DNA from: Lepus europaeus
Lineage: Eukaryota > Chordata > Mammalia > Lagomorpha > Leporidae
DNA length: 64,000 bases
Reading direction: 5' to 3'
NCBI RefSeq assembly: GCF_033115175.1
Contig: NC_084837.1
Span: 90,082,499 to 90,146,498, forward strand
The position numbers and the translations under genes are program-made. The notes below the pieces were generated by a model that saw only the letters and a program-made list of their open reading frames with translations, was not told the origin of the DNA and did no database searches. Shown piece after piece: positions 12,801 to 26,853 of this stretch; positions within the stretch are counted from its first letter, which is position 1; each line of letters begins with the position of its first letter.

Positions 12801-15800
12801 CCCAGCACGCTGTGCCCCAGGAGAAGGCTGCAGGGGACTCGGAGGCGCGCAGGGAGTCTCGCCAAACGCTCCTCCCCCTCCTTTGGAGCTGAGCACGTGA
12901 GCTACCAGGGCGATCACTGTGGACGCAAACACGGATGGTTTCTGCTTGTTCCCTCCCCCAGGTCTGTCCCCTCTGCAGCCTTGCCCAGGGTAAGTGTTTA
13001 GTTAGAAGGCGGATTCCCCAGATGTCCCCCATGTCTCCCCGCTGTGCCCCTCTGCTACACACACCTGATTCCCAAATGCCCGCACCTGTGCCCAAGGCAC
13101 GACCACGCAGGCGTGTTCCTTGTCCCGCGAGAATGGGACCGTGCTTTCTAACAGCGGCGAAGAGCCTGGGGGAGGCTGGAAGACATCCAGGTTACCGCAC
13201 AAACTCGGTCACAGGTCAAGTGCAAATTCTTCCAAAAGGCACCTTAACTGCAGTGAAGGTGAGCACACCCTGGTGTGTGGAGTGCTGGCCGTCCCGTGAC
13301 CGCTGAGCTGGGTTTGTGCACATGCATGTGTGTATCTACACGTGTGCACACACGTGTACACTGTGTGTGTTGGCCATCCTGTGACCACTGAGCTGTGTGT
13401 GTATGCACGTGTGTGCACATGTGTGTTGGCCATCCTGTGGCCACTGAGCTGAGTGTATCGTGTGCATGCGGTGTGCATGTGTGTGGGTATCTGCGTGTGT
13501 GTGTGTGTGTGCTGGCCATCCTGTGACCACTGAGCTGTGTGTGTATGCACGTGTGTGCACATGTGTGTTGGCCATCCTGTGGCACTGAGCTGTGTGTGTG
13601 TATGCACGTGTGCACATGTGTGTTGGCCATCCTGTGGCACTGAGCTGTGTGTGTGTATGCACGTGTGCACATGTGTGTTGGCCATCCTGTGGCACTGAGC
13701 TGAGTGTATCGTGTGCATGTGGTGTGCGTGTGTGTGGGTATCTGCGTGTGTGTGTGTGCTGGCCATTCTGTGACCTCTGAGCTGCATGTACATGTATGTG
13801 CACGTGCACACCTGTAACTGCACACGTGTGCATGTGTGTGTGCTGAATGGCAGTGTGTGTTTGCTGGAATCCTTCTTTCTCAGGCCTCCCCCATCCCACA
13901 CGGGGGTGATTTTGTGAAAAAGGAAAAGTATGCTTGCTCCAGACGAGGGTGACTCACGGATGTCACCATGCAGCAAGCCCCTCGGGGGCCTGGGAAGCAG
14001 GCAGGCAGACGCACAGAGAGGAAGAAAAGGTCTCTAAAACATGGAAAGATTTCCCAGGAGAGAGCTCTGGGCGAGGAGCAGGACAGTTCCCAGTTGTGCC
14101 ATTCCGTGCTGTGTGTCATAAAGAAGTTTGCTCAATGTCTCTGTGCCTCCCCTTCCTTCCCTGTAACTCGGAGGAGGGAGCGGGGCTGAGCCCCTGCCCT
14201 GCGGGGTCTCCGGGGTGCAGGGAGATGGACCGAGGGCGCGGAATGTGCAGTGCCTTGTGTTGGGGAACACAGCCGCTGTGTAAGGGGGAGGGACTGCCGG
14301 GGCTACTGACACACAGGTGGGCAGCCACGCGCAGGCGGCAGGGCCCACACCTGTGAGGGAGGCAGGACGTGGTTCCCAGGCTTGGGTAGCAGGGAGGGGC
14401 CACACTAGGAGAGGGGGCAGGCCTGGCCCTGACCTGCCCGAGGCGAGCTGGATCTCCAGGTAGTGCAGGAAGACGGATTTGCTGAACTCAAAATCCAGCC
14501 GGAAGGCCACCTGCAAGGAAGTGGGGCCTGAGCTGGGGCAGCTGCAACGCCTGTGTGCACCGTCCCCCCCCACAGCCCCTACCCCCCTCCCTCAGCCCCC
14601 TCCCCGCCTGCCCGCCTGCCTGCTGGGAGCCGGCTTGGGGAGGGAGCTGGGGACGCAGCCAAAGACCACAGCTCCCCCACCCACAGAGCTCAGCTTTGAG
14701 GCCGCCCCTCCTTTCCACTCCCTCCCATTGCCCCGCCTTCCGTGTTTAACCAGACACCTGGGGGGCTGGGAGGCTGGGAGGCGGCTTCGGGCCACTTCTG
14801 TAGGAGTCTGGGGTGGGGGCCCTGAGGGCAGGAAGGGGAGGGTTTTGCACCACAGGATGTGGAGTCAGAAGCAAGGGGAGGGGTTGTCAGCCTCCCCACC
14901 CCTTGCTCTTGTGTGTGTGTGCAGGTGTCCTCACAGCGCATGCCTACCTGCATGTGTGTACATGTGAGCATGTGCGTCTGCACGTGTGAGTACATGCGTG
15001 TGTGCCCACGTAGACTTACATGCACCACGCGCCTGTGTGTATATATGTGTGGTGTGTGTGGGGGTGAGGCCTGGAGAAGGCAGTAGGGCACCTGCCTCCT
15101 TGCCCACGAGCCCAGTACCAGCCCGCTGCACTGATGCTCTGTCCAGAGGTAGGGCAGGGGTCCCTGAGTGTGACCTTTGCACAGCTGACCCTCCCAGCCT
15201 CCTCCCCGCCCCACCCTGGGGACATCACTGGGGCTTTGCACAGACCCCCTATTGTCCTCCCAGATCTGACCCTCAGGAGGTCTGCAAGAGAGTCAGGGGT
15301 CCCATTCTCCAGGGAGCCACTAGGTGGGGATGGGGTGGGGAAGTGTGTGATGGGCTCTTCTCCTCTCTGGGCCCTCATGCCAGAGCTCCTAGGTTTGTCT
15401 GTGTTTCAACCTGAAAGTTACACCTTGACCTTGATCTCACTGGGGAGGCTGTGTTCCAAGGCGCCCTCCCTCCACCCTATGCCTTTCCCTGGCCACAACC
15501 TTGCAGCCCCGGCTCCTGGGAACACTGCTCCTGCCCTGAGCTCCCCATCTCTGATTTTGCAGGTGGTTTGACCTCAGTGAGAGCTTCTCCTGCTCCAGAA
15601 CCTTCTGTGGCTGCCCACTGCCCAGGGCTGATGGCTGAGCACCGCCACCATCTGGCACCTGCCTCCCCTTCCCAGCTACCTTGCTTCTCCATAGACCCAA
15701 CCCTGTTTCCACGTGACTGCTAGGCACTTGAGAAATGTTTCTCTCCCCATGCCTGCCCATCCACAGGAAATCTGAGCCACCTGGGAGGAAGAAGGCAAGG

Positions 15801-18800
15801 GATTGGCCAAGAGTTGGGGTGGGGTGGGAACGGCAGGGGCTCTCCCTGGGGTGCCGGGGACCTGGATGTCCTGCTGGGGTGGGCTCCCAGTGCTGAGGCC
15901 GGCTCCCTCATCAGGTGATTCGAAGATTGTTTCACAGGGGAAAACACCAATTGACTCATAAGTTGCTCCAGGCCTCTCCACCTCTCCCTAGCTTGGCCCT
16001 CTATGCACTCCCACAGTTTTCTGGGCCTCCTTGGAGCTCCCAGTGCCCACCCCATTCCCCCCCCAACCCCGGCCCCAGCCTCCACCTTGGCCTTGGCCCG
16101 GAAGAAGGGGTAGCTGACGTTGCAGACTTTCTTTTGGAGCCGCCTCTCCTCATTCACACACTCGATGCTGCCATCCGAGTCGTCCTGGACGGGGGGAACA
16201 CAGGCGGGAGACATAAAGGCAGCAGTTAGAAGGGTCCAAGGCCCATGGCTGGAGCCACCCTCACCACCAGCAGCCCCACCCGGGCCACCCCTGCTGCCCA
16301 TGCTACTGCCCGGAACACGGAGACCCTGTGGCTTGCTTTGTGGTTCATGGGGGACATGGGCTGGGGCACACTCAGTGACTCTAGGCAAGGCACTCTCACA
16401 CAGCGCTCTGTCCTACACTGCTGTGGCCGCACGGCTTGGCTGGAGTCTTTTTGCTCGTTGGTTGGATGGCGATGGTGGCACTTACGGCCGTCTATATCCA
16501 CAGGTTCTGTGTCTGCAGATTTAACCACATGGGGGTGGGAACTGTTCCCCAAAACACTGTCTCAACTGAACACGTACGGGCTTTCTTCCTTGTCAGTCTT
16601 CCCCAGACAGCACAACACCTGTGCATTGGATTAGGTATTCTGAGTAACCTAGAGAGATGTGCAGTAGAGTGGAGGGGGTGCATAGCTTCTGGGCAAATAC
16701 CGCCCCACGTTATGTGCGGGGCTTGAGTGTCTGCGGATCTTGGTAGGGTTCCGGAACCAATTCCCCCATGGGTATGGAGGAACACCTGCAATTGCCTCGT
16801 TCGGTTGGGATGAAGATTCAATGATGGATGCCTGCAAACACGCTGGTCTAGTTCAACGCGCTGCACGTTGTCATCACTCACTGAGCAGCAGCTCGTGTTA
16901 TGATGGCGGTGCCTGCCCGGGCTCTGCCGTGCTGGGCATGGGCTGTGTAAGGAGTGAGCATGTCCCTGGGCACGTGTGTGTGCGTGTCAGTGCGTGTGTG
17001 TGTGCACGTGCCTGGCTGCAGGCAAGCAGAGCACGTGTCTTTGCTCAGACACATGCTCCTATGCACACGTGGGTGTTTCTGCATGGTTGTGATCAGAGGA
17101 ATGTGTATTTGGCTGAGAAAGGTGTTCCTCCACCAGGGCTCCCCTGGGCTAGATGCAGGGAGGAGGGGGAGAGAAAGTCTGACCTCCCAGCTGTGTGCCC
17201 TTCTCGGTTGGGGTCGAGGGGCATGTCCTGTGGAGGAGGCGCATGTCCTGTGGAGGAGGCTGGATTTAGCTGGCCATGGCCACCACCTGCCCTCTGTGGG
17301 TTCAGCACTTGCTAGGACTCTTTGCCTCCATTGATTTCTGAAAGCCCTTCTGTGTTATGAAAACAAAACTGATACAGGCAGGGAGGTAGCTAAGGGCTGA
17401 GGTCGCCAGCCTCTCCCTGCAGCCTGGTTTGCCCTGCTCAAACCACCCCCTATCTTTCTGTCTGCCACTTAGAATTTGCATCAGCCAGCGATGACCAACA
17501 GGGCTGCTGACGCATCCTCAGCAGCTTTGGCTAATTATCATTAAGACAGAACCACCACAGTCTTCCTAGAGGACAAGGCGAGGTGTCTTTACCAATGCCA
17601 ATACCGCTTACAGCCAGAAGCCACATGGGGACTTCAGTGTTCAGCTGATAAATTTCTCAATCACGGAATCCTGCTTCCATGTCAGTGCTCTCGCAATAAT
17701 ACCCTCTGTCTGCTAATTGTAAAGCCCCATGGGGAATATAGAATGGTTCGTGACCTCAGGAACATACACGAGGCTGTTAGGCCACTTCATCATGTTGTAT
17801 CAGATCCCTTTACTATCCTAACCCAGGTACCTGAAGGTACCACTTGGTCCACAGCCCTAGAACTAAAAGATGCCACCTTCTGTATACCCTTACGCCCCGA
17901 ATCTTCGGAATCCCCGTGTCTCTTTGCCTTTGAAAGGACTGGTTCGTTCTCAGCAATGACTCCACGTTACAGCTGGACAGTTCTTCCTCAAGGCTTAAGG
18001 GATGGCCCTCATTTGTTTGGCAATGCCCTCACCAAGGAACTTAGAGAGCTCAAGTTCAAGACTGGAGCCATGCTACAATACATAGATGATATCGTCCTCT
18101 AGCGAGGACTCAAATGAAAACATTCACGTCTCATTGTTTGTTTTAGAGAAACGGAAATAGAAAGTTTACCCAACCAAAGTCCGTATCTCTCAGCAGGAAG
18201 TAAGCTATGTCCTCACCCCAGGAAGGTGTGCCCTCTTGATTACACAAACAGAAACCATACTGCATGTAGGGCTTTCACAGATGAAGCATTGCTGGGAGGG
18301 GCAGGCTCTGCAGGATCTGGCTTCCAGGACTCAGGTTGTTAGCTACCTGAAGCCTTAAAGGATCTTAATTCTGACCCATTGCATGGACAGGGAAAATATA
18401 AGGGCTTTCAAAAGCTCAAGGGCCTGTTGCAATGGCCGCTGCACTGGCAGTCTCTAATTCACACGAGCCCTTCCCCTATGTAGTGGAAGGGGAAGAGCAG
18501 CCCTGGTGCTCTCACTCCGGCTTGGGCCTTCTCTGACCGGTGGCTGCTTCTCTGAGCAGCTCGGCTCATGGCTGCAGGATGGGAGGCTCAAGAGCAGTCA
18601 CTGCTACTGCGCCTTTGGCAGAGGAAATTAGCAGGTTGACTTCAAGCCTCTTGAAGTTCCAGCTCTAGCCAAGTCCAAGGGGTTCTGGGGATTAAAGGAC
18701 ACGAGCGTTCACCAGTGGGATGCCTTACGAAGTACCAGGGTCTCCTTTCTACTGTCCCACATGAGGTTACACTGAAGATCCCATTAGGTGGTGGACTGTG

Positions 18801-21800
18801 GCTCGTAAAGCCATGCTCCCAGTGGCATCTCAGATGGAACATTAGCAAGGAGACGCATGGTTCTATCCATCTTGGAAGAGAGGGGCCAATTGGAGAAAAA
18901 AGACTACATCTGGTTATAAAGAAAGTGACCAGGCCCTGTCCTCTCTGTCTATAAAATAACCCTGGTAACCACACCAAATCACCTATCCTGTGCACTCCCA
19001 TCCAAAGGAGAGGACCCTACCCTGGTGAGCACTGGCAGATGGACCTCACTACGCCCCCAGCAAATGGTCTCAAATATCATGACTTCATTGACATCTTCAC
19101 TGGGTGAGCAGAAGCCTTCCAGCCTGAGTAGAAAAAGCCCAAGAGGTACCCAAAGTCCTGCTAAAAGAAGCAACCCCATGATCTGGGCTCCCAAGTGTGA
19201 CAGTGGCCTCTCCCTCATCTCTGCACTTAGCAGGCAGCCACCACTTTGGGAATGCCCCACCACCTCCATGCCTGCTGCAGGCAAGGTTGAAAGGGCCAAC
19301 CATTATCTTCAAAGGACTCTGGCCAAGCTATGCCTAGTGCCCTAAGAATCTTAGGTCAAACGACTGCCCGAATAGCAGCCAAGGCCGCCTTACGGCTGAG
19401 CCCTTCCTTGCCGCTGACATCCTCTGATTCAGAGACGTAAGATCAAATAAAAAATAGTATTAGTTTAGGTCATGCACAGAAGGCTCCGGCAGAATATGGC
19501 AGCAAGAATCTCCCAGTACTGAATTCTAGCACCGAGGTCTAGCTGTGTTAAAGACTTGGAAAGAAGGATCTCCTTCTGACCAATAGCAGCCCAGACGGAA
19601 GGGACCCTAGCAGGTGCTGCTTAGTTCTCAGGGATCTAGCCAGGTCCAGCTGTCAAGAACTAAACTTTGAATGTACCCAGCCACACCAAGAACATAATTC
19701 CTGCCTCTTGGGAACCAACTGGGGACGTCAAGCTTATCTTCAAAAGGCTAAAAGATGAGTAAACACTTAGCTTTTTTTTTTTTTAATTTTTTGACAGGCA
19801 GAGTGGACAGTGAGAGAGAGAGACAGAGAGAAAGGTCTTCCTTTTGCCGTTGGTTCACCCTCCAATGGCCACCGCGGCCGGCGCGCTGCGGCCGGCGTAC
19901 CGTGCTGATCCGATGGCAGGAGCCAGGTGTTTCTTCCTGGTCTCCCATGGGGTGCAGGGCCCAAGCACTTGGGCCATCCTCCACTGCACTCCCTGGCCAC
20001 AGCAGAGAGCTGGCCTGGAAGAGGGGCAACCGGGACAGAATCCGGTGCCCCGACCGGGACTAGAACCCGGTGTGCTGGCGCCGCAAGGCGGAGGATTAGC
20101 CTATTGAGCCACGGACGTAAACTTGTCCCTGAAGTGAGACATTAAGGCTGCTGTATCTCCCAACCAACTCATTTTTCCTACTTCTCCTGTTTTTCACGGG
20201 AAACTGCCCTTGGTAAGAAAGTCCCCTGGGACACTTTCCCACTTTAATAGCAAAAGGAGGAAATCTCACCATATACCATGAAGTGGCTTTGAGCAGCCTG
20301 TCTCTGTGCCCGCCTTGGGCTGCTTAGCTCAGCCGACTGGCCAGGCCCTTCAGCAACGACAGGATTCGTTAGACTCCTCTGAGGGAGTGGTCACAGACAA
20401 CCAACTGGCCCTGGGCTATCTTGCCCCTTTTTGCCCCCCAAGCCCACCCTCACTGTCAAACTTCCAGAATTCAGCGGTTTCATATAAAAATGATGGCCAA
20501 TGACTGGTGGTGAACCTCAGCTCCAACATCAGAATCGCCAGGTCAGTTGGGGAGGTTCTCCGTCCCCTGGGTAGGCAGGGACGGTGCCCCAACACAGCAT
20601 GGAGAAGTGACAGAAGATGGACCCGCCTCCCTCAACCCCCTGGAAAGATTAGGGGACAATAAACCGAGCAGGGAACAGAGGATACAGACAGGAAGACAGC
20701 TGGCACGGGGCCGCTAGGGTTGCCAGCCCCTCCCCCCCGCAGCCCCCCCCGCCCCTCCCAAACCCCTGCTCCTGTTGAACAGAAAACTGCAGCTTCCACA
20801 ACCCACCACTTAGAACCGGCACTGGCCAGAATTAACCAGCGAGGCAGCCGGCTGTGCCCCTGCAAGGAGCCATAGCTGATTGCAAGGCCACTATAATAAT
20901 AAAATTGCCATGGCTGGGGCCGGCGCCGTGGCATAGCAAGTTAAGCCACTGCCTGAGAGGCTGGCATCCCATATGGGCTCCGGTTCAAGTCCTGGCTACT
21001 CCATTTCTGACCCAGCTCCCTGCTGTGGCCTGGGAAAGCAGTAGAAGATGGCCCAAGTCCTTGGGCCCCTGCACCTGTTTGGGAGACCTGGAAGCAGCTC
21101 CTGGCTCCTGGTTTTGGACGGTGCAGCCCCCATCATTGAGATCTTTTGGGGGGTAAATCAAGGGATGGAAGACCTCTCTTTCTCTCTGTAACTCTGCCTT
21201 TCAAATAAATAAAATATATCTTTTTAAAAAATGCCATGGCTGACACTCCTATCTCCCATCATGCACCTGACGCCATGACACTTCCGAGATTTCCAAAAAC
21301 AGACACGGATATGATTGGTACTTGAATCCACCCCAAACTCTGCTTCCCATGAACGTTCAATTAAACCCTACCGGGGACACCATTCCCTCTGCCTCCAGAT
21401 CACTTAAAGGGCCAGCGCTGAATCTCATTGAGTGTGCCTGTCTCTTTAACACGTCGGCACTCTCCTGCGCTTGCCTTTCGCTTTGCTTCTCTGCTGGCCT
21501 TCACCTCTGTCTCCTTCTCGCAATCTTTCTAGTAGTGGAGATGTGAACCTGGACCCGGCCACCCCGCAGCACCTCTTTTCTGGGTTCTGAAACGGGCAGA
21601 ACCAAGCGGGCGGGAAGATGCTGGGGCTCGATGCCTCCTGTGCACCTGAGGTCCAGACAGATGCAAACCCCTCGCAGCAGGGGCTGGGAGAGCCCTTCAC
21701 GCAGGTGCCCTTTGTCACTGCGGGCAACGGGGGACAGCAGGGCTGGGCCTGCCAGAGCCTGGCTGTGGCTCAGACAGCAGCTCATTGGATCCGTCTGGGC

Positions 21801-24800
21801 ACGTGGGGAGCTCGCTGAGCGGGGAGGCAGGGCACAGGCCTGGCTCTCCTGGGGAGCCTCACTCTGCAGCTTCCACTCCTCCTGCCAGGAGCAATTCCTG
21901 TGTGCAGACGTGGCCAGGGAGGGGCCTCTCCTCCAGCGCAGCTGGTGGGCGCCTCGGGGAGCACCCGGTTCTGAGGTGGAGGTGAGGAAGCAGGGGTGCT
22001 GTGGTCTCCACGTGGACCCCAAGACCCACCTGAGGGGCCCTGGGATGGCCCAGCACCCATGCAAGACAGCAGTGCCCCCTAGCTTTGCTCCACCCACAGG
22101 TCCTGCCCAGCCCTGGGCACAGGCAAAGGCTAAGACAGCAGAGCAACACCCGAGCACCACTGCTTGCCCGGGAGCCCCAGGTGGGCGGGGCCTGCAGGCG
22201 GGGCGGGGCCTTGAGCGCCACCACTTTACAGCATTTGGAGTTGGCAGGGACAGTGGCTGGGGATGATCGGAGGTGAGGCGTGGGCGGGAACCAGCTCCGA
22301 GTCTCCCTGGAGCGCCCTTTCTGTGACAGCCTGGGGGCTGCACGGCAGGTGCCTGGCTTCTGGGGACTGAGACACCCCGATGCCGATCCTGGCCGCACAG
22401 CAGAGGCACCAGGGAGGCGTGCAGCCTGCGGACGCCCCGGCCCCACCCCAGGGAGCAACAGTGGCTCTGGTGGGCATCTGGGACCTCCGCCTGGGGGGGG
22501 GGGGGGGGGCAGGGGCAGGGGCGCCACCTTGTGGATGAGGCTGGCAAACTGCAGGTTGGCCGACTGGGAGATGTTCAGCGTGGTGCTGTAGGCGTTCTCG
22601 CCTCGGTTCTCCAGCAAGGCCTCCACCGCCACCCGCCTGCGCGTGCTCTCTATGATGAAAACCGTGGTGTCAAAGGACAGCGTGTAGGCGGAGCAGTCCT
22701 GTGCAGGCCTCCTCAGCACGCGCTGGCAGTACTCCCTGCGGGCGAGAGACCAGGGGTTCAGGCGGGGCGGGGGTGGGGGCTGGGGTGGGGGTGGCACTTG
22801 GCTCCCAGCTGGAGCAGCCGCTGGGAGAAGCAGGGGAGAAGCTGGGAGAAGATGGCAGAGCTCACCCTGCCCCTAAGGCCCCTGCGCTTCCCTCCATGGA
22901 CTGCATCCTCTGCTCAACCTGGAGCACACCACCTCCTCACTCATCGTGTTTCCCTTTTGGCCTTGGCTGCCAGGAAGCTCGGAGCTAAATGGAGAGCCAC
23001 TTCTGGTTGTCAGCCTCCACTGCTGGAATATTTGCTTCTCTGGGACCGGCGCCGTGGAGTAGTGGATAGAGCTGTGGCCCACAGTGCCAGCATCCCATAT
23101 GGGCGCTGGTTCTAGTCCCAGCTGCTCCACTTCTGATCCAGCTCTCTGCTAATGTGCCTAGGAAAGTGCTTGGGCCCCTACGTGGGAGACCCAGAAGAAG
23201 CTCCTGGCTCCTGGCTTTGGATCTGCCCAGCTCTGGCTTTTTGTGACCATTTAAGGAGTGGACCAGCAGTTGGAAGACTTTCTCTCTCTTTTTTGAATAA
23301 ATAAATAAAACTTTTTAAAAGAGAGCATTTGCTTCTCACCCTTCTACACCTCTTTGGATTTGTGCTATTTCTACATCCTGTCTCCTTCCTGCTTTATGTT
23401 TCTTCCATCTAAGTCATCTCATCCTTAGACAAAAGGTAAGCATAAATCCTTGCACGTATAAGACGTAAGTGTAGACTAGGCTGTGCTTCCTTCTGTTTCC
23501 TCACTGGCGACTTGGTTTCTCCCGGGGGTTGAGGACACCCTGCCCATCCTCTGCGTCTTTCCACCGGAGGGACCGGAAAGCCTCACTGTTCAAACCAAGG
23601 ACCCGGGGTTGCTCAGTCCAGGGGCGCAGAATGAGCACCCAGGGCTTGGCTATCTGATTTGGAGCGTGGGTCCAGAGAAAGCATCTTTTTTCTAAGCAGA
23701 GTTTGAGAAAAGGGAGCAGACCAGCAGTGTTCACTTTACAGAGAGGCCCAGGGGCTGGCCCAGGGTCCCACAGGGGCCGGAGCCAGAGCCTGGCCTGCCT
23801 GGGCTGGATGTTCCGTGCTTGGTTCCCCACTACCTATGTGGAAGGTGCGCAGCAAAGCACCCGGGGGTCCCGGCAGCCACTGGCGAGGATGGGCGGGGCA
23901 GGCGGGGAGGGGCTGACTCACATGGCGGTGGGCAGGTCGCTGCGGGCGTCCAGCACGAGGTCGGGGACACAGTGCTCATCTTCATTGCAGCCGTTCCAGA
24001 AGGGCACCTGTGCCAGGGAGAGCTCTGTGTGGGCTGTCAAGGCACCATGGCCCCCAGCGGCCACCTTTCCTGAGCCCACGGTGCGGCAGTGGCTCTGTCC
24101 ACCACACCAGAGACGCCCTGGCTTCGTCTGCCCTTCCCTGGACCCCACGCCGCCTTTTCTCGTGTTTTTGTGTCGATTCTTCCTTCTTTCACACACGGCT
24201 CAGAAGGCAACTCCCCCAAGTCCCTTTCAGGCCCCAACCCAGCTGGGAGGCGGAGCTCCCCAATTCCCCTGCAGTAAGCATTTAATTGATCATCTACTAT
24301 GTGCGTGGGGGGGAAGTCTTTGGTGCTGGGGATACAGGACAAGGAAGACATGGCTCCTGCCCTCAGCTCAGGGGGAAGATAGGGCAGTGAACAAATAATG
24401 ATAGTGTGAAATGCGCGAGAGATTAGGAAAGGTAGAAGTCTGTAGGAGGAATAGAAGCCCAGGGGAGAAGTGGCTAGTCTGGCCTGTGGCTGGCCGAGCG
24501 GGATTTACGGAAGTGACAGGCGGCCATGGTTCTGAAGGATGAGTGAGCTGCCTGGGCAGACTGAGGTGGAGAGGGAGGTCCAGGGGAAGGAGGATCCTGT
24601 GCAAAGGCCCTGTGGCAGATGCTGCATGGTGAGTTTGGGAATGACTGGCACTTAGGAGCTGTTTTGGTAAGAGAGACAGGAGTGGAGGGGATGGAGAAAT
24701 GGGTGGGACCAGTGCTTGCAGTGCCTTGGGGTCCTGCCTAGTCACTGACAGGAGTCCCTGGAGGCTTTGGGCAGGGGAGCGTCCTGCCAGGTACGCATGC

Positions 24801-26822
24801 CGGAGCTCCCCTGGCTGCTGCACGAGGCTGGACTGGGAGGGTCCAAGCTGCAGGCCGGGAGCTCACCGAGGAGGCTGCTGGGACACTCAGGGAGAGAAGG
24901 CGATGGTGGCGGGGTGGTGGTGGGCGTGGGGAGGAGGAAACAGGCAAGCTCAGAGTGGGGCCAGTAGGATGAGGAGGGGGCGGGGCTAAGGGAGAAAGGG
25001 GCCAGGGTGCTGCCATCTATGGGTTCATGCCCCAAATGCCCGAAATGGCCATCGGACAGAGCTGGGAGGCCGGAACTTTTCAATCCAGGTCTCCCACATC
25101 GGGCACAGCAACCCGATCACTTGAGCCATCCCCACTGCCTCCGAGGGTCCCCCCCACCTCCCAGGGTCCCCATTAGCAGGAAGCTGGAGTCAGGAGCCAG
25201 AGCCAGGAATCCGACCCAGGCGCTTTCATGTGGGACCTGGGCATCCAAGCATCGCCCTGAGATTCTTCTCCATTTAAAAAGAATCTCATGTGATCTGTTG
25301 GTTTGAAAGGCAGAGTTACAGAGAGGGGTCTCCATCTACTGGCTCACTCCCTAGATGGCCGCCACAGCCAGGGCTGGGGCAGATGGGGGAAGTCCAACAG
25401 GAGGAAGCCTGGTCCTTCCCCCAGGGACCCCCAGAGGGGGAGGGGAGCAGGTGGCGCAGGGGAGAAGGCAGGAGGCGTGGCGGGGAGGGCACCTCTGTGC
25501 CCTCACACTCCCGTCTGGGGGCCCCGGGGGCGGGGGATATTGCCAGTCGGCTGAGTCCCGCCCACCGGGGAGTACCGAGACTCTGAGGGTAGTGGGCCAG
25601 CCGTCGTCCAGTATGGGGCCGTGGTCCGGGTCCTCCAGGGAATACTCCACCCAGAAGGTCACTGGCTTCACGTAGTCAGCGGTGTCCTGGGGGGTGGAGA
25701 GAGGGCAGGGGTGAGGGAGCAGAGGGCACCTCCCTCAGCCCACGGACAGCTGCTCTGGGGGCCCTGGCGATGGGCAGAGGGCGTGCCCAGTGGGGTCCGC
25801 AGGTGCCGAGCGAGCCGCATAGAAGGGGTTCTGTGTGGCTCAGCCACGCCCAGCCTGGCTGTGTGGCCGACCTTCGGCTCCCCCTGCAGGGCTGGGCTCC
25901 CCTCGCCCCACACCTGGGCCCCGGCCACGCCTGACTGCTCCTGCCGCATCCTGTGGCAGTTTGCACCGCCTGTCTGCCAGGCTGCCCTCCCGCGGTGATA
26001 AGAGGGGGCCAGTGCCAGATTCTGGGATGGACAGCGATTGCAGAAGGCGCCAAGTGCCTTGTTTAGATCAAAGCGGTGGCTCTGAACCCCGGCAGGGGGG
26101 CGTCAGAAGGCTGGGGCACCCCGGGGCCATGCCTTGTCTGGGTGACCTTGGGCCAGGGGCTCCGAGTGCCCCCTGGGCATTTGAGGTTCTAGAGGGACAC
26201 AAATGTCACCCGCTCCTTAGCCATAAGAGGAGCTCCAGGCCTCCGTCCTGAGAGGCCGCCGCTGGTCTCCCTTGCTGCCTGGCTGGCTCCTCTCTGCCCC
26301 TCTGCCCAGTCGTCCCGGCCCCTGCCCGCCAATGCCTGTGTATCCTCTCCCCTGGAGCCGCGGCCCCCGCTGGCTGACCCCTGCTCCCAGTGCCGGCTCC
26401 TACGAGCCCACCGCCCTGCTGAAGAAGCCCTCCCTGGACATTTGCACGTGGGGGCCGAGGGGCTTTGCAGGGAGGGACCGAGGGGTGGTGGGCAGCACTG
26501 CCCCCTGCTGGCACCCTGGGACCCTAGCCTCTCCCACCGCAGATGCTGCCCCCGGTTCTGGGTCCCCTTCCCGCGGGAGCCCGAGCTCTGCGGGTGGGGG
26601 CAGCCCGGCTCACCAGGACGTGGAAGTTGATCCGCTGGCAGTGTTCCTGGCCGGCGGACAGCAGGGCAGCCCTGTTGGTAAAGCGGTCCCCGCCGTCGTC
26701 CAGGTGGGCGCGCGGTGTGTACCGCCTTTCGTCCATGGTGGCGTTGTACCTGATGCCTGCAGGAGGGAGCAGAGTGAGACAGGCAGGTGCAGGTCCGCTC
26801 CCACCCAGTGTGGAGTGCGCTT

Positions 26823-26853
<31 letters not shown>

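Noticed and set aside
13209..13976. His/Thr-rich minus-strand proteins of about 190-255 codons
   Set aside because: They are translations of the GT-rich minisatellite and show the same peptide unit in all frames.
17743..18102. Functional reverse transcriptase gene
   Set aside because: Only 119 codons are open; sequence on both sides is interrupted by stops and frameshifts. It is a pseudogene fragment.
19755..20107. Small plus-strand proteins of about 75-100 codons recurring at 2195, 19755 and 54826
   Set aside because: Near-identical peptides arise from the same young CSINE subfamily and are not genes.
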